Shown here: positions 8,801 to 16,400 of the stretch, piece by piece
Position numbering within the stretch: the first letter of the stretch is position 1
Layout: every line of letters starts with the position of its first letter
Assembly (NCBI GenBank): GCA_018813975.1
Contig: JAHJAQ010000028.1
Coordinates: forward strand, 1-33,735
Reading direction: 5' to 3'
Source of the DNA: Microcaldota archaeon
GTDB lineage: Archaea; Iainarchaeota; Iainarchaeia; Iainarchaeales; JAGVWC01
Length of the DNA: 33,735 bases
Translations under genes and position numbers: made by a program
The notes under the pieces: generated by a model
What the model was told of the DNA's origin: nothing
Seen by the model: the letters and a program-made list of their open reading frames with translations, nothing else
The model's database searches: none

Positions 8801-11636
8801 CTGTGTTTTGATCTGTAATATTAATCGTGAATGGTTCATCCATGAGAACTGGTTCTGGTTCAATACTCAAGATCATTTCGCTTTGTTCAAAAATATTAAA
8901 GTAAAAATCTTTTTTCAATGACAAGTGTTCGCCAATAACCTCTGATTTGATGTGCGCATTTCCTGCCTTGAATGGTTTAAAATAAACTCGTGCCGTTCTC
9001 ACCCCGTTTTCTAACACACTCAAATCGTTTATTTCAATTACAGAATCGGTTTCATCGGTATCAAAAAATTCAGTGAAGGTTTCTACTTCGGTTCCGGTAA
9101 AAAACAATTTGGGTTGTGTTTTATCCGTACTGGCACGCAATAATATGCCTTGTTCTTCTTTGGCTCTTAAACTAATTTCCAATGCATATACCCTTCCGCG
9201 AAGCGCTTGGAACTCTTCGGGGGAAGTGGCTTCTCCGTCTGTTGCAATAAAACGGTATTCGGCACACACATTTTCCATGCATTGTTCTTTAGTGGTAAAT
9301 AAGGAAACCTCTTCATCAAATGTAATCGCATACAATCCGGTTTTGGTATTAGAATACGCGTCTCTTCCCAACTCGGAATCTTGCGGGCTTCTAAAATATT
9401 GTCCGTCAATACTGCTCCAATCCCGATAATGAATGGGCAATGTCATTTGAGAAAACCCTTCTTTTAATCGTACTTTTACGCGCACCAATTGGCTTCCTTC
9501 CGGATTGGTATAATACAATTCCAGCCATTTGTTGTAATTGCCTGCTTTTCCTACATTTCCAAAGTCTGCTGCTTCGTTTCCTGGTGCTGGAAAAGCCGTG
9601 TAAGACCTTCCATAAAAAAAGCTGGCAACGTTTGTAGCACTAAAACCAGTAATTCCTATTTGTTCTGAATCGGCAAAAGTAACTTGGTCGTTTCCAACCC
9701 TAAAATGCAATCCGCCCCTGTATTCTCCTTTAATCCAGTCTACTTGGAATTTTAACCAATAATCGGTTTCTGGGGTGATGCCATCCACTGGTTTTCCTTC
9801 TGCATCTTCTATTCCCAAAAAAGTAATCGGTGGGGCGAGTGCTTCTACATTGTTTTCGCGCCATTGTACAATAATTTCTGTTTTACCTTCTACATTGACT
9901 TGTTCGGAAAAAGAATTGCCATCATAATCAAATATTGTGATATCTACATTCTTGTATTGTTTGGCATCAAAAATAACAGTTCCTTCTTCTGAAAGATTTT
10001 CATCCAACAATACTGCTCCAGTCACACTTTTTACGAGTGCCGTGCCTTCCCAAAAGGGGTTGCCATCCAAACCCAGTACGCGTAATAGTTTAGCGGTTTC
10101 AATGGGCTTCATGCGAACCGCAACATTGTTTTCCATTCCGGGTTGAATAAAAATGTTCGCATCTCCTTTCTCAAATCCTTTTTGCGCGACCACTAAAATG
10201 TTTCGATTTGCTGGTGCTTCAATAGTTGCAAAACCATCATACTCGGTTAGAACAGTTGGCAAGCCAGTTGGAATGGGCTTTCCCACTACTAATTCATAAA
10301 AGTGCAGGCCGGTATTGTTCGCGGCAAATCCAGTGGAATCCGTTACAATTACATTGAGGGTTCCCGTGTTACTAGTGCTCGCGGTTTCTAAGGCAAGGGT
10401 TATTTCGCTGGTATCCAATGGGGTTATCCAAATTGTTTGGGGAACATAACCGCTTTTGTAAGCGGTAACAAAATAGTTTTGGTCTGGATTCAAATCCAAA
10501 AAGTCTACTCCTCCTGTAAAAGGCGTTTTTTGTTCTAATAATAGTTCTGCGCTTTCAGTGTACAATCCGACCGCAGCATCAAAAATGGAAATGTTAGAAT
10601 CGGCTTCTGTTACCGTAACATGAATTTGGTTGCCGCCTTCTTGTAATTCAATATCAATTTGAGTGGGGTCTTCTCGCAAGGTAAATTCTTCTGTACTGGT
10701 TACCGTGTAACCTGATTTGGTGGCAATGATTTTGAAAATCGTTCCTTTGGGTAAGTCCAATACAAACTGGCCGTTAACAGTAATAGCTTCTGCCAATCCT
10801 TGTTCGTTTTGAGGATTAATAATGCGTAATAATACATCGCTTAATGGAATTTGGGTTGTCTTGTCAAATGTTTTTACAATTAGGTTGGCGCTTCCAAACA
10901 AGGCTGTTCCTCTTGGAACCATGGCAATGCTTGGAACACTTCCCTCTGCAAAAGTATACGGCTGAATAATGGTTTCATAATTGTCCGCAATTATTTCCAA
11001 TTGCACTTCTTCGCCAGTTGGCACGCCCAATGCACTGAATAGTCCGTTTGCATCGGTTTGACCAGTCCTTACAAAATCAGTGCCCCATTTGAGGGTTACT
11101 TGGGCGCCAGGAATGGGAATACCACTCTCAGAATCAATTAATCGTAATTGCGCTACTTGGCTTCGGATTTGTTTGTCAAGTGTTATCACAACTTGTAAAC
11201 TCGTGTCTTTTACTTGTATTTGCGTGTAACCGGTTTCAAAGTTTTCTTTGATGCCCGTAATGCTCAAGAATCCTCCTGGCGTAATTCCATCCAATTGAAT
11301 ACTGTCACCATGACTTTTTCGGCCTTCAAAAATAGTGTTACCACTATCATTTACGATTTTTACATCAACTTGGGTTAGGCTGTTGCCACTATTATCCACT
11401 AAGCTTAATCCGATTGTAGTGGTTAATTGGGCCGGAATAAACAAGAACCAAAACAACAATACAACAAGCAATACTACCATTGCGATGGTAACGGGAAAAG
11501 CAGGAATGCCCCGGTCTTCCAGGGCATTTACATAGGCATAAATTGGAATGCCTTTTTCATCCATCCAATCGACTATATTGAAAAAACCGTCTTCTACCCG
11601 CGCATACGCACTGGCCAAGGTATCTCCAATCGCCAT
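2847..11636 (-). CDS. Giant membrane-anchored surface protein (2929 aa)
   Basis: One uninterrupted frame. Residues 1-47 look cytoplasmic, about 48-68 are a transmembrane helix, and everything after should be outside. About residues 75-700 read as successive Ig-like/carboxypeptidase-regulatory-like beta domains (recurring patterns such as P-x-x-G-A-x-V followed by T-D-x-x-G, and K-S-G-Y near strand ends), with another such domain near 980-1060. Residues 1152-1319 are an extreme Tyr/Asn/Gln/Ser-rich low-complexity linker. About 1330-1700 is again beta-rich. The last third contains Cys pairs, a long Ala/Lys/Glu helical stretch (about 2330-2700) and a Cys-containing C-terminal domain. I count 26 cysteines, an even number. 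The N-terminal anchor is shared with the partial protein at 1-1233. The ATG at 11636 is chosen because it gives that matching anchor. Likely a surface adhesin, wall or scaffold protein; no specific function can be assigned. Confidence 0.85.
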   Translation of the reverse strand: MAIGDTLASAYARVEDGFFNIVDWMDEKGIPIYAYVNALEDRGIPAFPVTIAMVVLLVVLLFWFLFIPAQLTTTIGLSLVDNSGNSLTQVDVKIVNDSGNTIFEGRKSHGDSIQLDGITPGGFLSITGIKENFETGYTQIQVKDTSLQVVITLDKQIRSQVAQLRLIDSESGIPIPGAQVTLKWGTDFVRTGQTDANGLFSALGVPTGEEVQLEIIADNYETIIQPYTFAEGSVPSIAMVPRGTALFGSANLIVKTFDKTTQIPLSDVLLRIINPQNEQGLAEAITVNGQFVLDLPKGTIFKIIATKSGYTVTSTEEFTLREDPTQIDIELQEGGNQIHVTVTEADSNISIFDAAVGLYTESAELLLEQKTPFTGGVDFLDLNPDQNYFVTAYKSGYVPQTIWITPLDTSEITLALETASTSNTGTLNVIVTDSTGFAANNTGLHFYELVVGKPIPTGLPTVLTEYDGFATIEAPANRNILVVAQKGFEKGDANIFIQPGMENNVAVRMKPIETAKLLRVLGLDGNPFWEGTALVKSVTGAVLLDENLSEEGTVIFDAKQYKNVDITIFDYDGNSFSEQVNVEGKTEIIVQWRENNVEALAPPITFLGIEDAEGKPVDGITPETDYWLKFQVDWIKGEYRGGLHFRVGNDQVTFADSEQIGITGFSATNVASFFYGRSYTAFPAPGNEAADFGNVGKAGNYNKWLELYYTNPEGSQLVRVKVRLKEGFSQMTLPIHYRDWSSIDGQYFRSPQDSELGRDAYSNTKTGLYAITFDEEVSLFTTKEQCMENVCAEYRFIATDGEATSPEEFQALRGRVYALEISLRAKEEQGILLRASTDKTQPKLFFTGTEVETFTEFFDTDETDSVIEINDLSVLENGVRTARVYFKPFKAGNAHIKSEVIGEHLSLKKDFYFNIFEQSEMILSIEPEPVLMDEPFTINITDQNTGNPVTKATIHVKDETGSIVASTVGNNSQGNGLNGQYAFTESLGAGTFTIKATAFGFAPANYEFTISAHDMLRLPEEIFVSIPKNQQSGTESAFIENVSNQSLNEITIEIQKPDSWPLELDVVGQTSSVLKARQKGTMDITGTYIGDSNHHVVGTADLMVHAMVAGKYPAIASTRVTVSYNEPFDSNCLSFDKKELTVYLAGNQPLNQWDSGYSPYGNAYRSPYNYNSPAYMNPANRSPYYDELNQNQYYANPGQYNTPYSSQYLNNNQYDYDTYNEPWRYNSGYPQQSNYISQNYNNQNYSQDPYYQQSAYDNSYYNQDYANNQYSPRFFSNNDSSYYNNSQYSPFNNNYNYSNNSPYGGSGNIFSNVYSAYDQTAKEIELQVTNNCPHALQLTGKALEKIAGGGDNGLEIVVPSFSIQPNETIPTTIHISNKRDRMLPQQQNYAFEVLFEADSINKSIPLNVIIWDSRFAIATSDSIVLFLSQSQKGEPVITSSPLFLRNIGAEDIENLRVEVGGNSYLEGVSLRVIPFGNVPVLPKGQVVFPPKLVVAEKRGGTEKGRLVHSYLTVTGEIDGKVHVLRNIDVWIHVSALNCLFLTPVDDLEFISTESRFGVIDKKVRIRNTCEEAVRVVGIEPNQIGANGLLLVPITTDYLERDLEAEFIVRLAKQGDYKNENLGISVAGLTQLTQKFIQSNRLQSRVELGEMAVSTGLASEPYTMDVCIEEGIPPGTKESVRFPKISRNADCEKGYCDATQAAQFLGEKLDNKINQVQNAIGNSNNQLENFIGCVNTAEQKACTFTELGVPSDSFDLFLQNDLVAVELLQKEFAEKGPASLTNYSVGYCSGIECDAKSVAQTGFPNFLFVSNLLRGCGKYRIKLNGAAFVQQNQIRNEGFILSINVQQRELTPECTNQIENVLNFLPTDEGMTGDNPFGTWVGLVEAELKLSEVGAAFAQEFFGTVDGRVYENTGSNKIHLEFGEVSNGLVKIELEPGTLSDEPKTTLATINQALNTEGTNQKDLAKEAANSISALKKQRIQAGKGCIAKDHSYFILGSTEKLGDLELKGPDTINVLPNELSCIDLNVISPIKESVKLRTNKKEIMTKNNGLARITIRPFDDHDKILNEEDDAIELEYNDTTKNYTVIASLCVEGNDQFSLSIKAEKIEVTAQSTIDPIRQSNTKKITYQVCGIHPYDLVNKLSSLKPGEYFGTPGWKGEPNSTNLKDIINAMADQGDLKDEDKLLQGPGVDEIKQKVGEQAQRDKHLSAIFGFPIPGIGGEWTNPLETYWTPCITTSAACNGIKTVGFYGWLWGPIFDCVGPALWMAAPYTEGTWAEGLKGVREFILEKMGGVSSYIAEKVEGLFPGTPGEKQEGDLVGILGGVSGKSLIKGLKYNNYLTKSTSSVAAKRIAEDIADQVVEQQMKSGLLARRELKSMLEKELTKNLKETFRAKIAADKSKLFFNTSTAAKKATLETLTQEAVKKSNLNEKLIEFSVKNQGKLKAGSTLANQAASLQDVAAAKMAESYGPITVQGTVTKNYENVLSGFTFDDIKAPAGGAFNIREARNGVWTRFMERIRNSASWSNFSAAERSQLEQSIQTAFQTQTRAISGAADEAAMRAAFGNARTEVSTALRTLEQGLSVPAQQAVRDIADQIVSKSGTKVSGGQLDNMIQRIETSLAAGGEKNVERGFKAGINAAPDNVQKGIRSAFKDELAELTSKVIANTSEEGIGWFKRFRRFLGGLGRGIACGVLSNAVGLKMAQATLDEPAKVNADTSELKGTPAIGKDGQPIRTEKGDVLQNIELQKGATYKITVKEIKKDDGKTHKTFEFNKVKDLSMIPKNATSLNTDCKGEFADKGLDGYAFSLNPEGKQTTQKEQSQYYLSARTLEEEARDKKIPQILLGTAMELEQRHQIPNACDPSGLWKSDPSAAGDQIACAATKLATYYSGSSDDSSVRKIFDQYYDPTKEAPLPFLEDAVATYRKWKSYKTS
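7680..8183 (-). other. Tyr/Asn-rich prion-like low-complexity segment of the giant protein
   Basis: This DNA encodes residues 1152-1319 of the 2929-residue protein. In these 168 residues I count about 36 Tyr and 35 Asn, with most of the rest Ser, Gln, Pro, Gly and Asp, no Lys and few hydrophobic residues. Short units such as N-N-x-Y, Y-Y-N-x and S-P-Y recur without a fixed period, so it is low complexity rather than a clean tandem repeat. Several N-x-S sequons occur. It separates two beta-rich halves of the protein. Confidence 0.85.
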
Positions 11637-11670
11637 TCTAACAACCCTTACTCAATACAATGAATTAGGG

Positions 11671-11691
11671 AGTTTTTATAACTTTATATTA
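11671..11691. promoter_or_regulatory. AT-rich divergent promoter region
   Basis: The 109 bases between the giant gene (start at 11636, minus) and the GNAT gene (start at 11746, plus) contain TTTTTATAACTTTATATTA. On the minus strand TTATAAAAA lies about 40 nt ahead of the giant's ATG, allowing a leader of about 14 nt. On the plus strand TTTATATTA lies about 58 nt ahead of the GNAT start, allowing a leader of about 30 nt that contains an AGAAGG ribosome-binding candidate at 11733-11739. Box assignment is by eye only. Confidence 0.4.
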
Positions 11692-11745
11692 ATGAAAACA
11701 ATACATATTGATACGCATTTTTGAGCACATCCTAGAAGGTATTGT

Positions 11746-12408
11746 ATGGCTGCAGTTTCCTCTAAAAAAACAACGCAATCACCTCCTGCCAAAAAGCTCC
11801 GAGGGGCCATGAAACGCATTCCCGTAACTAGTTCTCAAGACTTTCCAAAGGTTTTTACCTTGGCAGGCGGCTTGGTGGGTTTTCAGTATATGCCTGGAAA
11901 GCATCCTGATAGTTCTTTCTATATTTACTTGTTGCCGGTTGGTAGAAGACGCGAAGCTTGGAAACAATTTGATGTGGGAGAAAAGGGGGTTGCCTTTCAA
12001 CAGCTGCATCCTTATTCTTCAGGTTTAAAGCGACCACTTTTGGCAAAGGGAACCTTAACGCCTTGGAACCCTCAAAAACTAAAGCAAGCGCCCCCCAAAC
12101 TCCAAAGACGGGCAAAAAATAGAACTGTTTTAGAAGTGGGTTTTTCGATTATGCCCTCTCATCATGCGCCAAAAGGAAAACCTTCTTTATTGCAAAAAGG
12201 CATTGGAACTGCCCTGCTAAAAGAACTGGAGCTACAAGCCAAGCAAAAAGGCGTTTCATTGTTAGCGGCAACCGTTGAAACACACAATGAAAAAAGTCAG
12301 CGTTTACTAGAAAAAAATGGTTTTGTTCGTGTTGGAGGCTCAGTTCTAAAAGTGCAATTCGGCATGGCTCCTCATTTACACGTTTATTATTACTACAAAG
12401 AATTATAG
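11746..12408 (+). CDS. GNAT-family N-acetyltransferase
   Basis: 220 residues. The C-terminal half has the GNAT acetyl-CoA-binding signature: Q-K-G-I-G-T-A-L-L at about 150-158 fits motif A (Q/R-x-x-G-x-G/A), followed by a helix, a strand (about 171-178) and N-E-K-S-Q-R-L-L-E-K-N-G-F at about 181-193, the usual beta5-alpha4 element ending in N-G-F. The N-terminal 130 residues are less typical and basic, so the fold may carry an extra N-terminal arm. The substrate cannot be told: it could be a protein N-terminus, a ribosomal protein or a small molecule. An AGAAGG-type ribosome-binding candidate precedes the ATG. The gene is 29 bases upstream of the YjbQ-like gene and probably forms a two-gene operon with it. 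Cytoplasmic. Confidence 0.85.
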   Translation: MAAVSSKKTTQSPPAKKLRGAMKRIPVTSSQDFPKVFTLAGGLVGFQYMPGKHPDSSFYIYLLPVGRRREAWKQFDVGEKGVAFQQLHPYSSGLKRPLLAKGTLTPWNPQKLKQAPPKLQRRAKNRTVLEVGFSIMPSHHAPKGKPSLLQKGIGTALLKELELQAKQKGVSLLAATVETHNEKSQRLLEKNGFVRVGGSVLKVQFGMAPHLHVYYYYKEL

Positions 12409-12425
12409 TTAGTTTGTAGTTATTT

Positions 12426-12431
12426 AGGAGG
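12426..12431 (+). promoter_or_regulatory. Strong Shine-Dalgarno site deciding the YjbQ-like start
   Basis: AGGAGG is placed 6 nt before the ATG at 12438. It matters because another ATG at 12433, in a different frame, reaches a TGA after only two codons (ATG GAA TGA). The spacing and the downstream frame both favour 12438. Confidence 0.7.
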
Positions 12432-12437
12432 AATGGA

Positions 12438-12857
12438 ATGAAGTCTTTGACCGAGCACTTATGGTTTCAGATTCCTTCCAGAAGGGGTTTTGTGAACATT
12501 ACCCCCAAAATCGAAGAATTGGTGCAAAAAAGCAAGGTACAAGAAGGATTGTGTTTGGTAAATGCCATGCACATTACCGCAAGCGTTTTCATTAACGATG
12601 ATGAGCCTGGCTTGCACGCTGATTTTGAAAAATGGTTACAAGAACTAGCCCCGGAAAAACCTTACAACACGTATCGCCACAACGATACCGGAGAAGATAA
12701 TGCGGATGCGCACTTAAAGCGCACGATAATGGGTCGCGAAGTTACTGTTGCGATTACAAATGGAAAATTGGATGTGGGGCCCTGGGAACAAATCTTTTAC
12801 GGCGAGTTTGACGGCAAGCGCAAAAAAAGAGTACTTGTAAAAATCATTGGCGAGTAA
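12438..12857 (+). CDS. YjbQ/UPF0047 family protein (secondary thiamine-phosphate synthase-like)
   Basis: 139 residues, the usual length for this single-domain family. The conserved features are present: N-A-M-H-I-T-A-S at about 42-49, an N-D-D-E near 53-56, Y-R-H-N at 79-82, E-D-N-A-D-A-H-L at 86-93, and near the end N-G-K-L-D-V-G-P-W-E-Q-I followed by E-F-D-G-K-R. The histidines at 45, 81 and 92 and nearby acidic residues form the family's putative active or metal site. The family has been linked to weak thiamine-phosphate synthase activity in bacteria, but its true cellular role is unsettled. It is preceded by a strong AGGAGG and lies downstream of the GNAT gene. It converges on the archaeosortase gene with only 2 bases between stops. 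Cytoplasmic. One slightly unusual point is the basic cluster K-R-K-K-R where many members have an uncharged stretch. Confidence 0.92.
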   Translation: MKSLTEHLWFQIPSRRGFVNITPKIEELVQKSKVQEGLCLVNAMHITASVFINDDEPGLHADFEKWLQELAPEKPYNTYRHNDTGEDNADAHLKRTIMGREVTVAITNGKLDVGPWEQIFYGEFDGKRKKRVLVKIIGE

Positions 12858-12859
12858 AA

Positions 12860-13402
12860 TTATTTTTTAGATTTTTTTCTGTTTTTGAATTTGTTATAAC
12901 TCCACCATAGCCATGCGCCGTAAAAGACTGCAATCACAATGAACAAGAACAAGCGGAATAATACATCGTGCGATAAAACCACTATTTCTAAGGGAGCGTT
13001 TAGAATGAAAAGAGTTGTAACCAGAATGCGAATCTGATTGAATATAAAAATTCCAATAATAGCAGCTATTACCCCCACTATTCTTTTTTTCCAATAGATT
13101 TCAAAAGTAGCAAGGATTGCTGCTAGCAATACAATCGCTTCCAGGATTCCCGTACACAAATCATTAATAACAATGGTAGGCCCTTTTGTCAATTGAATTA
13201 GTACTGTTTCTCCGATTTGGAATTGGTTGGAAATGCCCATCCCATTCAAGAGTGCACTATTGGTTTGACCGGTAATGCTTTCAAAAAAAAGGGGCGGGAA
13301 TAGGCTTGTGAAAAGGTTTAGTGCCACAAAAGCAATGAGTAAGAATAGCACGAATTTTCCGGCATTCAAGACTTCTTGGTATTCTTTTTCAGTGGCTTTC
13401 AT
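12860..13402 (-). CDS. Archaeosortase/exosortase family protein
   Basis: 180 residues with about five hydrophobic helices (about 15-37, 85-101, 107-120, 122-135, 148-168). The catalytic triad of the exosortase/archaeosortase superfamily is visible: Cys83 in D-L-C-T-G-I at the start of a helix, Arg125 in N-Q-I-R-I, and His145 in L-S-H-D-V-L-F-R. In this family the enzymes cut C-terminal tripartite signals (short motif, transmembrane helix, basic tail) and transfer the protein to another anchor such as a lipid. The protein is compact, close to the catalytic core alone, and ends in a Lys/Arg-rich tail. An AAGGAG ribosome-binding site precedes the ATG by 10-11 nt. It is divergent from the pilus-like operon and shares an 80-base promoter region with it. 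The residues fit well; which substrates it handles is not shown by the sequence. Confidence 0.88.
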   Translation of the reverse strand: MKATEKEYQEVLNAGKFVLFLLIAFVALNLFTSLFPPLFFESITGQTNSALLNGMGISNQFQIGETVLIQLTKGPTIVINDLCTGILEAIVLLAAILATFEIYWKKRIVGVIAAIIGIFIFNQIRILVTTLFILNAPLEIVVLSHDVLFRLFLFIVIAVFYGAWLWWSYNKFKNRKKSKK

Positions 13403-13426
13403 AATGCGTTTTTCTCCTTTAAAAAA

Positions 13427-13457
13427 GTATTAATAATACGAATTGCTTTATTTTAAC
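13427..13457. promoter_or_regulatory. Divergent promoter for archaeosortase and pilus-like operon
   Basis: The 80 bases between the two starts hold two AT-rich elements: GTATTAATAATAC at about 13427-13439, nearly palindromic, and TTTATTTTAA at 13447-13456. With 25-nt spacing, the first box would suit the plus-strand ATPase (leader about 24 nt including GGGTGA at 13473-13478). The second, read as TTAAAATAAA on the minus strand, would suit the archaeosortase (leader about 23 nt including AAGGAG). The boxes would then cross each other. This assignment is inference. Confidence 0.4.
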
Positions 13458-13482
13458 GCTTATCGTAGAATCGGGTGAAATC

Positions 13483-16400
13483 GTGAAAATCGGCAAGTTT
13501 GATGTTGGGGAATACGTTGTCCGCGAAATGGGGGGCAAAAAACACCTTGTTTTTGACTGTAAAAACTGCGTTTATGGAAGCAGTTTATCGGATGATTCTG
13601 CTTGTCGATTCCATGCCATTGCTATTTTACAAGAAGTAGAAGCCAAATTACTCGTTCTAGCCGATGTGTACGAGCGTGTATATGATGAACAGCAAACCGA
13701 ATTAGTCAAAGAAATTGCGTTAATGGCCAAGCGGTTTGAAAACGAATCCATTTGGAGTTATGCTCACCTTGGAACCCAAGATTCCGAGTGTGAGCAAACC
13801 TTTGCTTCTAGGCACACTATTGTAGTGAGAATAGCGCATGATTTGGCTCGATTTGATCCGGTCATGGCCTATCTTACGTGCTTGCAAGAAATCAAAAAAG
13901 AAACCGGTCGCGCAACCGGATTGAATGAGGGTGGAAGAGCCTGTAGCAAGGTTTTTTTGGATACTTTACTGTATTTGAAAAATCGTTTTGAACAAACCGG
14001 TTTGATTGGTAAAACAAAAGAATACTTGTTAAAGTTGCGGAGCATTCCTGACACCAAAGACGTTTACAAGTCATTATTAGAGGCGCAAATCAAACCCGCG
14101 TTTATTGGTTCGCGGTTATTGTTTGGGGAAACCGAAGAACTAGAACTATTGGATGAGTACTCTGTGGGAAGAGCAGCGGTTCAAATTTTTTCTCATCCCA
14201 ATAAAATCGAGAAATTGTATTTTTTGAATCCGCCGGAATACACACTGCCACCCGAAAAATATTTTGTGTTAAGCAAAACAAAAGAAATTGTCGCGTCCTA
14301 CAAACCCGGCTCCACCACCTTGAGTGGCATTGCCAAAAGTAGAAAATATTTTGAACGGATTTATGAAAGCACGATTCATGATATTGGCCAAGCCAACCAA
14401 ATTTTTTTAAGTCCGGAAGAAGCAAAAGAGTTAGCAGAGATTGTCGCGCGGTACACGGTTGGGTATGGAATCTTAGAATTGATTTTGGGAGACCGGCATT
14501 TAACCGATATCTTTTTGGATTCTCCGATTGGCATGAAACCGATTTATGTGGTGCACGAGGATTATGGACAATGCCAAACCAATATTTTGTATACTGATGA
14601 TGAAGCCAATGCATTGGTTTCCAAAATGCGTGCCATGAGTGGAAGGCCATTTGATGAAGTGCATCCAGTACTGGATTTTGACTTGCCCGACTTGGAAACC
14701 CGGGTGGCTGTTATTGGAAAACCACTTGCACCTGATGGAACTGCTTTTGCTTTTCGCTTGCACAAAGTAACGCCATGGACCTTGCCCCAATTCATTGATA
14801 ACAATTTCATTAATCCGCTTGGCGCGGGTTTATTGAGTTTTTTTGTGGACCAACAAGCCACGATGCTTATTACGGGTTCTAGGGGGAGTGGAAAATGTGT
14901 GGATGGTGGTAGCCTGCTACAGCTTGGAAATGGCCAGACGGAAAAAATAAAAAAAATAATCGATCCGATAATCAAAAAAGCACAGAGAACTATTGAATTG
15001 GCAGATGGTGTTTGCATTGACTTGCAGGAAAATGGTATTCAATTGGAAACCGTTACCATGACTCCGGGTTTGAAGACACAAATTGTTCCAGTTTCAAAGG
15101 TTTGGAGAAGGGCTGCTCCTAAAAAAATGGTTTCAGTAACCTTGCGATCAGGAAAGCGTGTTGTTACGACGCCAGAGCATCCATTCTTTTTGACAGAAAA
15201 GGGGAAAATTATCCAGAAAAGAGCGGATGAATTAACCATATGCGATTTTATTGCAACACCAAGGATCATTCCAGCGAAACAGGACAATAATTATTCCACT
15301 GACTGGATTCCAACCAGTAGGTCTCTTGAACCGAAACTGTGCGGAATTGAAAGAGAAATTCAGGAGTTTTTGTGCTCTTATTCAAAAAATAATAGTCTCA
15401 AAGAGCTTGCAACCAAAGCACGCCTTCCCTATAAAACAATTCTTAACATAAAGAGCGGGGTAAGAAAAACAATTTCTCTTAGCGAACTTCGAAGCATTTC
15501 AGGTATTCTCGGATTGGATTATTATCCCCTTGTCGAAAAAGCATCTTATTGGATTTTTCGAAATTCTCCCAATCGGATTAATGCCGGTTTTTTCTTCAAA
15601 ACCATTAATAACAATACAAAAGCGGCCCGGTTTTTGGGTCTTCTTTTGGGGGACGGACATATCGATGAAAAGTCGATCTCGTTCACCAACACCAACATTG
15701 GTTTGCTGGAAGAATTCCGGACATTGTGTCGGGAATTATTCGGGATAAAAGCCTACATTTGTTTCCCAAAAAACCGCTCTCCTCATTGCATGGTTACTTC
15801 AGTCGGGCTTTCTAGGCTGATTTCCTTGCGATTTGGCATTCCTTTTGGCAAAAAAGCGGGCATACAAGAGATGCCAAAGGAAATCGTTATGGGTTCGGAA
15901 GCGGTTCTTTCAGAATTTTTGAGGGCCTATTTTGACTGCGATGGATCGGTTCATATTCAAAAAAGGCTTGTTGACCTGTCTACCGCCAGTAAAAAGATGG
16001 CTTTTGACATTCAAAACGCGCTTCACCGGTTTGGCATCATTTCGTTTTTAAGAGCAAAGACAGTTAGAAGAAAAGAGTATTATATCGTAGCCATGTCGGG
16101 AGAAAACGCGTTTGTTTTTTCTCAAAAAATTGGCTTCAGTTTAAGTTCAAAAAAAGAAAAACTTGCACAGGCATTTTTAGAAGAGAAATTTAACACGAAT
16201 ATTGATATTGTTCCAAATTGTCTTCCTTTCCTTCAGACCATTCAAAAGTGCCACGGTGTTTTTACTGCTAGAATGGTAACGCTTGACCAAAAGAACATTT
16301 CCAGAAAAAAACTGCAAAGGTTTATTTCAAGTTCAGATTCGGGGCTGGTGGAAATTGAGGATTTGAAAAAGTTGGCGTGCTCGGATATTTTTTGGGACGA

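Noticed and set aside
14102..14650. Minus-strand open frame of 182 codons opposite the ATPase gene
   Set aside because: Covers conserved ATPase coding sequence; its translation is rich in His, Cys and Trp with no domain pattern, as expected for a shadow frame.
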